Counted from the stretch's first letter, positions 1 to 10,214 are shown. The stretch: DNA of 64,000 nucleotides from Leptospira andrefontaineae (GCF_004770105.1 NZ_RQEY01000010.1:124001-188000), one strand, 5' to 3'. The notes: generated by a model not told the origin, from the letters alone. A program made the numbers and translations.

Positions 1-1108
1 CTGGGATCTCGTATCCGTCAGGATATTCGTGAACTGTAATCCCTAAATTTCGAAGATTTTCTACCATTGCGGAAATTCGATCCGATTCTTTTGCACGTAA
101 TTCTTCCGCATGACGAATGATAAATCCACCTTTTGCAAATAGACCTGCGATCGTCAGGATTGGAATCTCATCAATAAGAGAAGGGATCCATTCTTCTTTA
201 ATTTCAGAAAAACGTAAATTAGAAGAGACCGCTTCCAGATCTCCTACAGGTTCCCCACATTCTATTCTCTTATTATGGACCAAAATTTTTGCGCCCATTG
301 CTTCCAGTGCATGAAGAATTCCGATGCGAGAAGGATTTAATCCCACATTTTTTACAAGAACAGAACCTTCTTTTAATAAAACTCCAAGCACTAAGAAAAA
401 AGCTGCTGAGGAAATATCTCCAGGCACCTTAAACTCCTTTGCTTCGAATGTATAAGGAGGCTCCATCTTAAAATGAGTAGGAGAAAGATATGTCAGCTTG
501 TTTCCCAAAAACCGGAACATATTCTCGGTATGATCTCTGGAAAGAATATCTTCTTCGTATTCCAATGAAGTCTCAGAAGCCATAGCAGCTAACATCAGAC
601 AGGATTTCACCTGAGCAGAAGCAATCGGACTTTTATAATGGAAGTTCGAAAGTTTTTTTCCAATAATTTCCAAAGGAGCCTTATCATCCTTACCGGAGAT
701 GGAAGCACCCATAGAATTTAAAGGTTTTATAATACGGGACATCGGTCTTTTTTGAAGTGAATGGTCCCCAGTTAAGGTAGCCTTGATTCCTTGGAGTCCG
801 CAGAGTAATCCGGCGGATAATCTGATCCCAGTTCCTGCATTCCCGAAATCCAAAACGTCTTTAGGAGATTGAAGGGATTGTTTACCTGGACTAGTAAAAA
901 CATATTCTCCTTTTGAGATCTTCTCCACTTTCAAACCGAGCTGAGTGAAAGCTTTCATTGTATTCAAGGGGTCTTCTGCTTCTAAAAACCCGGAAACATG
1001 AGAGGTCCCTTTGGATAATACGGAGAATAATACGCTTCTATGAGAAAGAGATTTATCTCCCGGAACTGTGATCTCTCTTCCGGAAGATTTAAGGATTCTT
1101 GGAATCAT
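1..1108 (-). CDS. aroA: 3-phosphoshikimate 1-carboxyvinyltransferase (EPSP synthase), 3' end outside window
   Basis: Transfers enolpyruvate from PEP to shikimate-3-phosphate, the sixth step of the shikimate pathway, in the cytoplasm. The frame is open for 369 codons from an ATG at 1108 and runs off the left edge; a complete enzyme is about 430 residues, so only the C-terminus is missing. Visible family motifs are an N-terminal GDKSLSHRS (usual form GSKSxSHR), GNAGTGIRL, a [12 protein letters not shown] block and LRAKESDRI near the window edge. The start overlaps the end of the upstream tyrA by 20 bases, so the two are probably cotranscribed and translationally coupled with pheA. GDKS in place of GSKS at the PEP/phosphate loop is the only oddity. 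Identification is firm. Confidence 0.95.
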   Translation of the reverse strand, partial: MIPRILKSSGREITVPGDKSLSHRSVLFSVLSKGTSHVSGFLEAEDPLNTMKAFTQLGLKVEKISKGEYVFTSPGKQSLQSPKDVLDFGNAGTGIRLSAGLLCGLQGIKATLTGDHSLQKRPMSRIIKPLNSMGASISGKDDKAPLEIIGKKLSNFHYKSPIASAQVKSCLMLAAMASETSLEYEEDILSRDHTENMFRFLGNKLTYLSPTHFKMEPPYTFEAKEFKVPGDISSAAFFLVLGVLLKEGSVLVKNVGLNPSRIGILHALEAMGAKILVHNKRIECGEPVGDLEAVSSNLRFSEIKEEWIPSLIDEIPILTIAGLFAKGGFIIRHAEELRAKESDRISAMVENLRNLGITVHEYPDGYEIP

Positions 1109-2006
1109 TTTGTTTTTTTAAAATTGCGTCCCTATCTATACGAGATTTTTCCATGAAGGACTCCCAATGTTTTAGGTCGAGCGGCTTTTCTGGGTTTAAT
1201 TCTGAAAGGAGTTTATCCAATCGATCCTTATAATCCAAAAGTGCCTTATAGATCTCCTCTTGGTTTGAAGAAAAGATAGGTGACCACATTTTAGGATTAG
1301 AACCTGCAATCCGAGTCATATCCCTGAATCCCCCACCCGTCAAAGGCAAAGGGGAATTTTGGGTAAATTCCCTTACACACCCGTTTTCCCAGACCCAATT
1401 TGTCATAAGAGAAGAGATCAAATGAGGAACATGAGAAACATAGGACAGGATCTTATCATGATCATGTGCAGGAATTTCAGTGGTGGACATTCCAAGGAAT
1501 TTCCAAAAATTTTCTATCTTAGAATATGCTTCATCAGTAGCACCTTTTGGTTTAGTCAGGATACAAAGTCTGTTTTCATACAGATCTACATTTGCAAATT
1601 CTAAACCTGATTCCTCAGAACCACACATTGGATGAGAAGAAATATATCTATGTTCTCCGGTAAGAACTGATTCCACTGCATGAACGATCTCTTGTTTAGT
1701 GGAACCCATATCAGTCAAAAGACCTTTGAATCCGGAAGGGAGTTTTGAGATCACTGTTACGGTAGTATCTACCGGAACTCCGAAAACGATTAGATCGTAT
1801 GATTCCCAATCTGGGGATTTGGAAAATTCATCCGAAGTAAAAATTTTATCAGCTGATTTAAGACGGATCCCCTTCTCCTTACTGGAAGGAGATCCTACCA
1901 CTCCCACAATCTCTGCAGAAGAGTTCTTTTTTCGTAAGGCCAAGGAAAGGGAGGCACCCATCATTCCCAGGCCGTAAATCAGGATTTTAGAAAAATCGGT
2001 TTTCAC
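1089..2006 (-). CDS. tyrA: prephenate dehydrogenase
   Basis: NAD(P)-dependent oxidative decarboxylation of prephenate to 4-hydroxyphenylpyruvate on the tyrosine branch. The 305-residue protein begins with a Rossmann fold (YGLGMMG at about residues 11-17) and carries SSHPMCG near residue 125 and a [15 protein letters not shown] segment of the dehydrogenase helical domain. There is no ACT or chorismate mutase domain, so it is a monofunctional TyrA of usual size. It starts with GTG in a GTGA overlap with the pheA stop codon and its end overlaps the aroA start, a tight pheA-tyrA-aroA order. The substrate could be arogenate rather than prephenate; the sequence alone does not decide this. Confidence 0.93.
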   Translation of the reverse strand: MKTDFSKILIYGLGMMGASLSLALRKKNSSAEIVGVVGSPSSKEKGIRLKSADKIFTSDEFSKSPDWESYDLIVFGVPVDTTVTVISKLPSGFKGLLTDMGSTKQEIVHAVESVLTGEHRYISSHPMCGSEESGLEFANVDLYENRLCILTKPKGATDEAYSKIENFWKFLGMSTTEIPAHDHDKILSYVSHVPHLISSLMTNWVWENGCVREFTQNSPLPLTGGGFRDMTRIAGSNPKMWSPIFSSNQEEIYKALLDYKDRLDKLLSELNPEKPLDLKHWESFMEKSRIDRDAILKKQNDSKNP

Positions 2007-3094
2007 GGGTTAGGTGGAGAGATCGGATAAGATCCCAAAATCCTGAGATAGATTGTATTTTCTTTTAATACGTTTAGGACCTCTTCTATCTGAGGATCCT
2101 TTTTATGACCTAAGAAATCTATGAAGAAATTATACTCCCAAGAAGTCCTGCGCGTAGGCCTGGACTCTATCTTGGTCATATTGATACCTTTATCAAAGAT
2201 AGGTCTTAATACTTTGTATAAAGATCCCGGTTTATCCGGGATCGAGAATACTACAGAGGTCTTGTCGTTTCCGGTCGGAGGACATTGGTTTTTACCGATG
2301 ATCAAAAATCTGGTGGTATTGTCCGACATATCTTCAATCGACTCTCGAACTAGATCCAAACCGTAAATTTCAGCAGCGATAGAAGAAGCTACTGCAGCAC
2401 ATGCTTCTTTCTTCTCCGCAACAATACTTGCCGCCCTAGAAGTAGAAGGAGTTTCCGAAACTTCTACATGAGGGAGGTTCGCAGCGATCCAATTTCGGCA
2501 CTGAGAGTTTGCGATCTTGATCCCGTATAAGGTTTTGATCTTAGAAAGATCATGTTCGTATCCTAAAAGATTCAAATGTATCTTAAGATAAATTTCAGAA
2601 TAAATATTTAGATCAGAAACTAAGAACTGATCCAAAGTAGAGTTCACAAGTCCTTCGGAAGAATTTTCCACAGGAACAACTCCGTAATCCGCTTTATCAG
2701 TTTCCACCGCGCGGAACACTTCCGGAATAGAAGGAAATTCGGTAGCCTCAACAGAAGTTCCGAATCTTGCACGAACTGCTTGGTGAGAAAAAGATCCTTC
2801 CGGTCCTAGATAACCGATCTTTAAACCCTTCTCCACGGAGAAGGAGCCGGACATGATCTCTCTATAAATTGCAATTAATACCTTGTCCGGAAGTGGTCCT
2901 CCATTCAGTCCAAGGATTTTTTCGTAAACGTCCTTCTCTCTATCAGGGCGATAGATAGGTTCGTTATTCTCTCTTTTAATCTCTCCGATCTCGGAGGCAA
3001 TCTCCGCCCTGGCCTGGATAGCCTTTACGATTTCTTTGTCCAGGGAATCTATCTTGTCCCGGAACTCTTTCAGTTTGTCGTTATTCTTGGCCAT
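2003..3094 (-). CDS. pheA: bifunctional chorismate mutase / prephenate dehydratase
   Basis: Converts chorismate to prephenate and then to phenylpyruvate for phenylalanine synthesis. Three domains follow in order within 363 residues: an AroQ-type chorismate mutase helix bundle (about 1-90, with the RxxIDxxDxxI pattern), a prephenate dehydratase domain (about 93-270, with [12 protein letters not shown] and the catalytic NTTRF motif) and a C-terminal ACT domain (about 280-360, with the ESRP phenylalanine-binding motif). The ACT domain predicts feedback inhibition by phenylalanine. The start overlaps the end of scpB by 14 bases and the stop overlaps tyrA, so the segregation and aromatic genes share one transcript. 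Length and domain order are those of standard P-proteins. Confidence 0.95.
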   Translation of the reverse strand: MAKNNDKLKEFRDKIDSLDKEIVKAIQARAEIASEIGEIKRENNEPIYRPDREKDVYEKILGLNGGPLPDKVLIAIYREIMSGSFSVEKGLKIGYLGPEGSFSHQAVRARFGTSVEATEFPSIPEVFRAVETDKADYGVVPVENSSEGLVNSTLDQFLVSDLNIYSEIYLKIHLNLLGYEHDLSKIKTLYGIKIANSQCRNWIAANLPHVEVSETPSTSRAASIVAEKKEACAAVASSIAAEIYGLDLVRESIEDMSDNTTRFLIIGKNQCPPTGNDKTSVVFSIPDKPGSLYKVLRPIFDKGINMTKIESRPTRRTSWEYNFFIDFLGHKKDPQIEEVLNVLKENTIYLRILGSYPISPPNP

Positions 3095-3650
3095 TCTCTA
3101 TCAAATCATCCAGGTTTTCGAATTTTAATTCCTTCACTTCCACAGGTGCGGGTAAATCGGTCAGTTTATTTAATCCGAAATGTATTAAAAAATCTTTCGT
3201 AGTTCCATACAAAGCCGGTCTTCCAGGAACTTCTTTATTACCAACCGGTTTAACCAGTTTTTTAGATATGAGAGAAGTTACCATCGCTCTGGAAGAAACT
3301 CCGCGAATATCATCAATTTCAGATAATGTGATAGGCTGTTTATAAGCGATGATCGCTAAAGTATCCAAACTGGAACGTGAAAGTTGTTCTCTCTTCTTCT
3401 CTTTGAAGAGCCTTGCTAAAATTTCAGAATATTTTTCGTTCGTAGAAAATTGATAAGCACCTGCGATCTCTCTAAGAACGAATCCTCCGTCCTTCTCTTG
3501 GTAGTCCAAGATCAGCTCGTCTAATATATCACGAGCTTCCTGTTTTTCGCAGTCTATGGATTTTGCGATACTGGCTAGTTTAAGCGGCTCTCCGGAAAGG
3601 AAAAGCAGCGCTTCTATCAGTCCTTTTAAGCCGGCTTTGTCGCGTTCCAC
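3081..3650 (-). CDS. scpB: segregation and condensation protein B
   Basis: Dimeric winged-helix subunit of the SMC-ScpAB condensin that organises and segregates the chromosome. The 189 residues start with GLIEALLFLSGEPLKL, which is the ScpB N-terminal signature, followed by LSRSSLDTLAIIAYKQPITLSEI and VPGRPALYGTTKDFL in the second winged helix. Length is normal (about 180-200). It overlaps scpA upstream by 25 bases and pheA downstream by 14 bases. The smc gene is not in this window. Confidence 0.95.
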   Translation of the reverse strand: MERDKAGLKGLIEALLFLSGEPLKLASIAKSIDCEKQEARDILDELILDYQEKDGGFVLREIAGAYQFSTNEKYSEILARLFKEKKREQLSRSSLDTLAIIAYKQPITLSEIDDIRGVSSRAMVTSLISKKLVKPVGNKEVPGRPALYGTTKDFLIHFGLNKLTDLPAPVEVKELKFENLDDLIENGQE

Positions 3651-4402
3651 GGTTCTCCCACCAAGAATATACGGATTTCGCCGAAAGTTTTATGCTGGCG
3701 GATGGATACAATTCTCTGTTTGCAGAGCTCCAACATTGCCAGAAAGACGGCTACTATCTCGGCTTTCTCCGGCTTGACCGTAGAAAACAATTCTTCAAAG
3801 GAGATATCCGAACGTTCGACGAGCAGTTCGGAAATGGTACCCATCTTTTCTTCGACAGAATACCGGTGGGGCGCGGTAAGTAAAGCGGGAATCTCAGCTT
3901 CGTCTTCCCGTTTTTCCAAGATCTCGTTAAATGCGGAGATCAGGTCTAGAAGGCTTAGATCCAGCCAGGATTCGGACTCGTCTATAACCTGATTGGTCTC
4001 TCTGGAAAATACTCCGGCTTGGACCTTATCCACATCCCCCATTTTTTGGGCGGTTAATTGGAATTTTTTATGTTCTAAAAGTTTTTCGACCAGTTCGGGT
4101 GGAAGAGGAGGATCATAATCTTCTTCTTCGAAACCTGGATCGGGTAATAATGCTTTAGATTTGAGATAAACTAAATTAGCGGCCATAAGAGCGTATTCCG
4201 CTCCCATGTCTATATGAATACTTGCAGAAATCTTAATGAAGTTTAGAAAGTCTTGGGTGATTTGAGAAAGGGATACTTCAAATATATCCACCTTATAACT
4301 TTCTATAAGAGACCAGAGAAGACTTAAAGGTCCCTCCGTAATACCACCTTCGGAATTGTTCCATTGAACTACGAAGGATTGTGTGGCGTTTTCTCTCTCC
4401 AT
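3626..4402 (-). CDS. scpA: segregation and condensation protein A
   Basis: Kleisin subunit that bridges the SMC heads and binds the ScpB dimer. The 258-residue protein has the kleisin N-terminal region (GPLSLLWSLIESYKVDIFEV, then SQITQDFLNFI, and AANLVYLKSKALLP) and a C-terminal winged-helix segment ending in FLAMLELCKQRIVSIRQ. The acidic middle (EEEDYDPPLPPELVEKLLEHKKF) is typical. It lies 4 bases downstream of the CheY-type receiver gene on the same strand, so chemotaxis and condensin genes may share a transcript. Confidence 0.94.
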   Translation of the reverse strand: MERENATQSFVVQWNNSEGGITEGPLSLLWSLIESYKVDIFEVSLSQITQDFLNFIKISASIHIDMGAEYALMAANLVYLKSKALLPDPGFEEEDYDPPLPPELVEKLLEHKKFQLTAQKMGDVDKVQAGVFSRETNQVIDESESWLDLSLLDLISAFNEILEKREDEAEIPALLTAPHRYSVEEKMGTISELLVERSDISFEELFSTVKPEKAEIVAVFLAMLELCKQRIVSIRQHKTFGEIRIFLVGEPWNATKPA

Positions 4403-4406
4403 CTCT

Positions 4407-4769
4407 TTATGAATTCAGTGCTTTTTCTGCCGCCTGTTGCAATCTTTCAGGTGAGAAAGGTTTTACTACGAAATCCTTCACTCCCATCTTGATCGCTTTC
4501 GCAAGAAGTTCTTCCTGACCAAGAGCAGTTACCATAATGATACGTGCTTTCGGATCTAATTTAAAAATTTCCTGGGCTGCTTCGATCCCGTCTTTTTCTC
4601 TCATGGTGATATCCATGGTGACTAGGTCCGGCTTGATCGCTTTGTACTGATCAACAGCGATGTTTCCGTTTTCGGCCTCGCCGACGATCTCATGCCCTCC
4701 GGCGACGAGTGCGTCCTTCACCATGGTCCTCATGAATTTTGCATCGTCTACTACGAGAATTCTGGCCAT
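4407..4769 (-). CDS. cheY: single-domain response regulator, CheY type
   Basis: A 120-residue receiver with no output domain. The acidic pocket (VVDD at 6-9), phosphoacceptor Asp53 in TMDITM, Thr/Ala switch region (MVTALG) and Lys in VVKPFS are all present. Its place as the last gene of cheW-cheA-cheB-cheY, four bases after cheB, argues that it is phosphorylated by the neighbouring CheA and signals to the flagellar switch. TMDITM in place of the classical LxDxxM and the overall sequence are closest to stand-alone CheY proteins of spirochaetes and Bacillus. Leptospira carries several CheY paralogues, so the exact one is not fixed. Confidence 0.88.
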   Translation of the reverse strand: MARILVVDDAKFMRTMVKDALVAGGHEIVGEAENGNIAVDQYKAIKPDLVTMDITMREKDGIEAAQEIFKLDPKARIIMVTALGQEELLAKAIKMGVKDFVVKPFSPERLQQAAEKALNS

Positions 4770-4773
4770 AATT

Positions 4774-5856
4774 TTAGTTTCCCCTTTCTTTAAGAATGGA
4801 AAGTATCCTTGATGTTATTGCGCTTACTGGTTCTACGAACTGAACCCCACCCATTTCGATGGCTTGGCGATTCATTCCGAAGATCACGGAGCTGTCCTCG
4901 TCTTGGGCAACAGTAGAAGCTCCAGTCTCTCTCATTCTGAGAGTCGCTGCCGCTCCATCTTTTCCCATGCCGGTCATAATCACACCGACTAAGGCGCTCC
5001 CGTATTCCCGGATTGCGCTGTCGAATAAAACTTCGACTGAGGGCCTGTGTCCATTTACCAACGCTTCCCTACCTAAGGCAATCCATTTACGTCCTGCCTT
5101 AGATTCGATCTTCAAATGTGCATCACCCGGCGCCACGTAACCTGTTCCGGGACGAACTTCTTCTCCGTCCTCGGCTTCCTTTACTGTAATTTTAGAGTGA
5201 TCATTTAAACGAGAAGCAAAAGCTTTCGTAAAACCCACAGGCATATGTTGTACGACGAAAATTGGTAGATGAAAATTCTCCGGAAAATCAGAAAAAACAG
5301 TCTGTAATGCCTTAGGACCACCGGTTGATGTCCCGATACAAACCGCTTCCACGGTTTTCTTTTCGTCCTTGAAAATTTTACTTTTGACCGTTTCTACGAT
5401 TTTTTTGGGATCAAGCCCCGCATGACTTGGTCTTAAGCTATCGAAATAAGCGAGTATTCTATTTTTGAGAACTGTTCCGATTTCTTCCGGATTAAATTGA
5501 TTACTAGAAGAAGGTTTAGGAACGAAATCTATTGCTCCGTATTCTAATGCTTTGAAAGTTGCATCAGCTCCATGTTGTGTTAGAACGGAGAGCATCATTA
5601 CCGGAATACCCAATTTCCGTTTCTGCAGTTCTTGGAGCGCAGTTAGCCCATCCATCACAGGCATCTCTACATCTAAAATTACAAGGTCTGGTCGTAGCTT
5701 AGTGGCAAGTTCAATACAATCCACTCCGGTTTTACCGGTAGCTATAACTTGGATCCGACTTTCTTTTTTGATCTGGTCCGAAATAATATTTCGCACCAAG
5801 AGAGAGTCATCTATGATTACGACCCGAATCGACCCGTCCGCGGGAGTTCCTACCAC
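4774..5856 (-). CDS. cheB: chemotaxis protein-glutamate methylesterase
   Basis: Removes methyl groups from (and deamidates) chemoreceptors after phosphorylation by CheA, giving adaptation. The 360 residues comprise a receiver domain (about 10-130; DD pocket at 16-17, phosphoacceptor Asp62) and a methylesterase domain (about 165-355). The catalytic triad is visible as Ser177 in GTSTGG, His204 in VVQHMP and an Asp in MTGMGKDGA near residue 300. Length is usual. Neither CheR nor any chemoreceptor gene is in the window, so the opposing methyltransferase is encoded elsewhere. Confidence 0.95.
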   Translation of the reverse strand: MVGTPADGSIRVVIIDDSLLVRNIISDQIKKESRIQVIATGKTGVDCIELATKLRPDLVILDVEMPVMDGLTALQELQKRKLGIPVMMLSVLTQHGADATFKALEYGAIDFVPKPSSSNQFNPEEIGTVLKNRILAYFDSLRPSHAGLDPKKIVETVKSKIFKDEKKTVEAVCIGTSTGGPKALQTVFSDFPENFHLPIFVVQHMPVGFTKAFASRLNDHSKITVKEAEDGEEVRPGTGYVAPGDAHLKIESKAGRKWIALGREALVNGHRPSVEVLFDSAIREYGSALVGVIMTGMGKDGAAATLRMRETGASTVAQDEDSSVIFGMNRQAIEMGGVQFVEPVSAITSRILSILKERGN

Positions 5857-5872
5857 GACAAAATCCTAGTGT

Positions 5873-8800
5873 TTAAAATTTCGGAAGCAAATCCATGAGT
5901 TCATCGAAGTCCGGAAGGAATAAAAGTACTCCTAACAGGTTGTTTCCCTCATGATTAAATTCAGTAAGCATGCTCAAGAACTTAGTTCTTTCCGGTTTTA
6001 CAACATCCAAAACTTCGAGGAAGGTTCCTTCCACAAGTTCCGGAACATCCGGCATCACGCCCACTTTCGCCTTATTGGAAATAGAGTTCAAAACAGAGGC
6101 ACAAACGATGTTTGCGATCTCAGACAGTACACTTCGAGTATCATCATCCAAAGTATCTCCGATCGGATTAGAATCTAAAAGTTCTCTGGCAAGATTTTTG
6201 GCATTTTCCCTGGAGAACATCATAAGCATGTTCCCGTTCAGATCTCCGGTCATTCTGACCTTCATTCCGTAGAATTTATCGTCAGAGAAACGGATCTCGG
6301 AAGCCAAACCTTCTTTATCATTCATGATAATTTCAGGAATAAACAGATCCACGTTCCTATTTAGGATCTGAGAAAGTACCATACCGGCATTCATCATACC
6401 GGTATTAACTACGGATTCGATTTTTTTGATCTGTTCCTTGCTCAGGTTTCCTGTGAATTCTTTAGAGTGAGAAACAGCCATCATTCTCTGTTTTTTCTGC
6501 TCCAAGAAACCTTCTATAATATGATCCGCTCTTTTTCTTTCTTCGTCAGAAACCGGAGAATCAGAGATCAATTCGTTGATATGGGATCTGTAAGCCTCTT
6601 CCATTCCTTCTTTTTTAGCAGCAGGTCTTTCCAGAACCGCAGTATTGGAAGAAAGTTCGGAAGGAGTTTCAGTGGAAGTGATGAGCTTATCCTCGGAAGG
6701 ACGGATCTCCATAGTGGTCTTGATCGGAGTGGAAGAAATTTCTCTCTCGAGTTCTTCTTTCGCTACAATTACCTTTTTGGATTCTTCCGATTTTTTACGT
6801 TCGCTCTTCTTGCGACGTTCTCTTTCACGAGTAGTAATCTCGTGTAATTTATGATTATAAACGTTAGTAGGGTTGGAAGTTTTTTGGATATACTTCTCTT
6901 CTTCCGTTTCGATAGTTCGGATCGTACTGATACGTTTCATCGTTTCCAGATGATAGTTCACGTATCTTGCATTCTCTTCCAACTCGGCGGCAAATTCCAC
7001 AAGTCCCGGAATATCTAAGACCATGATAATAGTTCCGTCTCCCATGATGGAAGCTCCGGTAAGCCCTTTGATATTTTTGAAGTTTTTCTCCAAAGACTTG
7101 ATGACTGTCTCGTGTTTTCCAACAAGTTCATCTACCATGAAGCCTAACTTGCGGCCCTTGTATTGAACGATAACAACTGGGAATTCTTCCCTGTCTGTTT
7201 TGTCCTGAAGACCCAAGATACGATTCAATCTGTAGATAGGAAGAACCTCCCCTCTCAAATTGATGATCTCGTTTCCTTCCAGAGTAGTGATCTGTTCGTT
7301 GTTTACCTTGATGGTCTCGTTCACTTCCGAAAGTGGGAAAGCATACACTTCTTCTTCCATTACAATCAGAATTGAAGGAATGATTGCAAGCGCCTGAGGG
7401 AAAGATAGAACAAATGAAGTTCCGGATCCTTTCTGGGATTGGATCAGAATTTTGCCTTTGAATTCTTGGATGAGGCTATTGACCACATTCATCCCAACAC
7501 CACGACCGGAAATATCGGTGATCTTGTCCGCAGTGGAGAAACCAGGAGCAAAGATGAATTGGTAAATATCACTTTCTTCTAAAGCAGCCGCGTCGGTTTC
7601 GGAAACAAGCCCCTTCTCAATTGCTTTTTTGCGGATCTTTTCTAGATCCAGTCCGCGACCATCGTCACGGATCTCTACCATAATATTGCTACCGCCCTGG
7701 TAAGCATTCAGTTCTACAATTCCGGTTTCAGGTTTTCCCAATCTTTTTCTTTCTTCCGGAGATTCGATACCATGATCCACAGAGTTCCGGATCAAGTGGA
7801 GAAGTGGTTCCCCCAATGCATCGATAACTTTTTTGTCCAACTCGGTGGACTCTCCATTCAGGACCAGATCCACCGTTTTTCCGGTTTCCAAAGAAAGGTC
7901 TCTGACCAAACGAGAGAAACGACGGAAGACAGTGGAAATCGGGACCATCCGAATATTCATGATACCGGACTGAAGTTCCTTAGAAATACGATTGATCAGA
8001 TCGATACGACCTTTGAGTTCGTTAAATAACTGATCGTCCCCAAATGTGCGAAGAAGGTCATCGTAAATTTTCTGGAAGCCTGAGTTAGTGATCACAAGCT
8101 CACCCACATTATTCATGAGTTGATCCAGTTTGTCGGAAGATACTTTAATACTTTTTAAAGTAACTTTAGCCTCACTACTTCTTTCTTCCTCATCGAGTTG
8201 GTAGGAAGAAGAAGCTCCGGATTCGGAATAACCGCTAAGCTTAAACTCTTGGATCATCAGATTTTCCACCATGTCCACATTAGCAGCTTTGGTTAGTTCT
8301 TCTTGAGACTCAGAGCTTACGATAAGAATAGAAAGATACGGTGCCTCGGTTCCATTCTCCAATTCTTCTGCACTTGGTTTAGTACGGAATACATGGCCCA
8401 AGTTTTTCAGGTTTTGAACAATTAGAGTATAACGTAAACCTTTCATCGGGGAATCTTTTTTAAGTCCCACTTTTAAGAGCCAAGGTTTTCCGGAACCATT
8501 ACGAAGGATTTCTTCTAATTCTTTTTGGTCATCCGCATCCAGATCAATTCCATTGCCGGGAATCTCTTCTTGTTTTGCAACTGGAGTTGCGGATTGAGAA
8601 ACTGATCTTGCTTGGGAACTCGGAGCAGAAGCAACATCCGGATTTTTTTCGTAAGCTTCCAATCGTTGGATCATTTCCGTATAAGGAGTATCTACTTTTT
8701 TACCTGCAGCAACATTCACGATCACATTCTTGATCAAATCAAAACATTGGAATAGTAGATTTACCAGAGATAGATTAACTGCAAGTTTTCCATCTCGGAT

Positions 8801-9025
8801 ACTTTGGAGAAGATTCTCCATCTTGTGGGCGAGGTCGGAAAGATTATACAATCCAACGAAAGCGGCAGAACTTTTTAAAGAGTGAGCCGCGCGGAAAATA
8901 TCATTGATCGTCTGAGGATTGGACTGGTCCTTTTCTAGTTTTAGAAGGTTCGCATTTAGTTCTTCTATCTGGTCTTCGGACTCTTCCAAAAAGAGTTCTG
9001 TGTATTCGCCAAGTACTCCTGCCAT
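5873..9025 (-). CDS. cheA: chemotaxis histidine kinase CheA with C-terminal CheC-like phosphatase domain
   Basis: Receptor-coupled kinase that phosphorylates CheY and CheB. At 1050 residues it is much longer than the usual 650-750. Domains in order: HPt (1-110, phospho-His48 in RAAHSLKSSA), P2 (about 165-275), dimerisation (about 295-365), HATPase (about 370-530, with RNSVDHG, DDGRGLD and GRGVGMN), CheW-like P5 (about 535-675), a charged Lys/Glu-rich linker (about 680-855) and a 194-residue CheC/CheX-type domain (857-1050). In the last domain the second half keeps the CheC catalytic pattern: Ser965-x3-Glu969-x2-Asn972-x22-Pro995. In the first half Asn874-x22-Pro897 survives, but the Glu position is Ser871. 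The fusion implies kinase and CheY-P phosphatase in one polypeptide. The activity of the tail is inference. Confidence 0.93.
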   Translation of the reverse strand: MAGVLGEYTELFLEESEDQIEELNANLLKLEKDQSNPQTINDIFRAAHSLKSSAAFVGLYNLSDLAHKMENLLQSIRDGKLAVNLSLVNLLFQCFDLIKNVIVNVAAGKKVDTPYTEMIQRLEAYEKNPDVASAPSSQARSVSQSATPVAKQEEIPGNGIDLDADDQKELEEILRNGSGKPWLLKVGLKKDSPMKGLRYTLIVQNLKNLGHVFRTKPSAEELENGTEAPYLSILIVSSESQEELTKAANVDMVENLMIQEFKLSGYSESGASSSYQLDEEERSSEAKVTLKSIKVSSDKLDQLMNNVGELVITNSGFQKIYDDLLRTFGDDQLFNELKGRIDLINRISKELQSGIMNIRMVPISTVFRRFSRLVRDLSLETGKTVDLVLNGESTELDKKVIDALGEPLLHLIRNSVDHGIESPEERKRLGKPETGIVELNAYQGGSNIMVEIRDDGRGLDLEKIRKKAIEKGLVSETDAAALEESDIYQFIFAPGFSTADKITDISGRGVGMNVVNSLIQEFKGKILIQSQKGSGTSFVLSFPQALAIIPSILIVMEEEVYAFPLSEVNETIKVNNEQITTLEGNEIINLRGEVLPIYRLNRILGLQDKTDREEFPVVIVQYKGRKLGFMVDELVGKHETVIKSLEKNFKNIKGLTGASIMGDGTIIMVLDIPGLVEFAAELEENARYVNYHLETMKRISTIRTIETEEEKYIQKTSNPTNVYNHKLHEITTRERERRKKSERKKSEESKKVIVAKEELEREISSTPIKTTMEIRPSEDKLITSTETPSELSSNTAVLERPAAKKEGMEEAYRSHINELISDSPVSDEERKRADHIIEGFLEQKKQRMMAVSHSKEFTGNLSKEQIKKIESVVNTGMMNAGMVLSQILNRNVDLFIPEIIMNDKEGLASEIRFSDDKFYGMKVRMTGDLNGNMLMMFSRENAKNLARELLDSNPIGDTLDDDTRSVLSEIANIVCASVLNSISNKAKVGVMPDVPELVEGTFLEVLDVVKPERTKFLSMLTEFNHEGNNLLGVLLFLPDFDELMDLLPKF

Positions 9026-9520
9026 TTACGCTTCCTCCCCTGCATAATCCATTACCTTGGAAAGATTCAAGTTTAGGATAAGAGATTCTTCGAACTGGCT
9101 GACTGATTCTATAAGTTCGCTATAATTTACACTCAGGTCTTCGTCTGCTTGACTGACCTTGTCTTTCCGGATCTTAACAACTTGTTTTACCGAGTCAACT
9201 AGGAGACCTGCCCTTTTTTCTCCAGTGACAACTACAATGATCCGAGTGGAAGGAAGAATATCACAAAAACCTAATCCGAAAAGTTCCTTCAGATCCATGA
9301 TCGGAATGATCTCACCTCTTAAGTTGATCACCCCTAATATAAAACCTTCTACATTAGGAATTCTTGTAATAGGCACCGGTTTTAGGATCTCGTGGATATA
9401 AAGAATATCGATCCCGAAAATTTCCTTATCCACTTCGAATGTGAGAAATTCCTGGATAGTATCCAGCTCTTTCTCTTCTTGGTTTTGTTCCGCGTGGTTG
9501 TTTTTATCTATGGTTTTCAC
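9026..9520 (-). CDS. cheW: chemotaxis coupling protein
   Basis: Adaptor joining chemoreceptors to CheA. The 164-residue protein has one CheW domain (about 25-160) with FEVDKEIFGIDILYIHEI, RIPNVEGFILGVINLRGEIIP and a GLLVDSV segment. It starts with GTG preceded by a GGCGGAG ribosome-binding site seven or eight bases upstream, which fixes the start. It directly abuts cheA (stop and start adjacent) and heads the cheW-cheA-cheB-cheY operon; the preceding folate gene ends at a terminator-like hairpin. Confidence 0.95.
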   Translation of the reverse strand: MKTIDKNNHAEQNQEEKELDTIQEFLTFEVDKEIFGIDILYIHEILKPVPITRIPNVEGFILGVINLRGEIIPIMDLKELFGLGFCDILPSTRIIVVVTGEKRAGLLVDSVKQVVKIRKDKVSQADEDLSVNYSELIESVSQFEESLILNLNLSKVMDYAGEEA

Positions 9521-9542
9521 CGGTTCTCCGCCACTTACTCTT

Positions 9543-9575
9543 TCAAAACGGAAACTTTGGGCACAAGTTTCCGGC
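9543..9575 (-). terminator. rho-independent terminator after the 5-formyl-THF cyclo-ligase gene
   Basis: Read on the minus strand: a perfect nine-base stem (CGGAAACTT / AAGTTTCCG) with a seven-base loop, followed directly by TTTTG. It separates the cell-division/folate genes from the chemotaxis operon, which therefore needs its own promoter in the roughly 30 bases before cheW or reads through. Confidence 0.7.
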
Positions 9576-9625
9576 TTAGTACATTGTCGACACGGAGCCC
9601 CCTGAAAAAGAAACTCCCTATCGAA

Positions 9626-10213
9626 TTATCCGACTGATTTTTCTCCCATTTTACCGGGAAAGCAATGGTTTTTTTTCTCTGTAATCACAGTACCTGCTTT
9701 TAGATCATGGGGCTCCTCAGAAAAATCGCAAGGGTATAGGTCCTCAAAAGAAAGGCCAATCATTTTTTCGGAAAGTATATCCTTTAGAGAACGATCATAA
9801 AAACCTTTCCCCCTACCAAGCCTTGCCCCCTCCCCATTCCAACCCAAGGCGGGCACGATAATCCAGTCTGCATCTTCCGGTTTTAATAAACCTTCTCCGG
9901 TTGGTTCTAAAATGCCAAATGCACCCGAGGAAAATCCTAAACCTGATCTGAATTCAAGTCCTGAATTTGTTACTTTTGGAAAAAATATGTCCAAACCGAA
10001 ACTTCCTAACTGTAAAGAAGGACCTAACGGTAGAAAAGGAGAAATCTCAAAATCATCAGCAACATAGGAGATGATTTTTAATTGGGGAGAAGATGAGCTA
10101 TGTCTCAGAAATTTCAAAAGATTGGAGCGAATATTTTCTTCTTTTTCCTTCCTGGAAGGAACTCCCAAGAGAAGAGATTTAATATTTTTTCTGGCTTCCG
10201 ATTTAGAAACCAA
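9626..10213 (-). CDS. 5-formyltetrahydrofolate cyclo-ligase family protein
   Basis: ATP-dependent conversion of 5-formyl-THF to 5,10-methenyl-THF (MthfS/YgfA/FthC family). The 195-residue protein shows the N-terminal basic SRKEKEENIRSNLLKFL segment and the family signature PALGWNGEGARLGRGKGFYD (about residues 125-145), and ends with a Val/Ile-Thr-Glu segment. It follows zapA with one base between the genes. In enterobacteria zapA and this gene flank 6S RNA; here there is no room for it between them. Confidence 0.88.
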   Translation of the reverse strand: MVSKSEARKNIKSLLLGVPSRKEKEENIRSNLLKFLRHSSSSPQLKIISYVADDFEISPFLPLGPSLQLGSFGLDIFFPKVTNSGLEFRSGLGFSSGAFGILEPTGEGLLKPEDADWIIVPALGWNGEGARLGRGKGFYDRSLKDILSEKMIGLSFEDLYPCDFSEEPHDLKAGTVITEKKNHCFPGKMGEKSVG

Positions 10214-10214
10214 A

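Noticed and set aside
9521..9625. A 6S RNA gene near the 5-formyl-THF cyclo-ligase, as in enterobacteria
   Set aside because: There is only one base between zapA and the cyclo-ligase gene, and the 105-base gap on the other side contains a terminator rather than a 6S-type structure.
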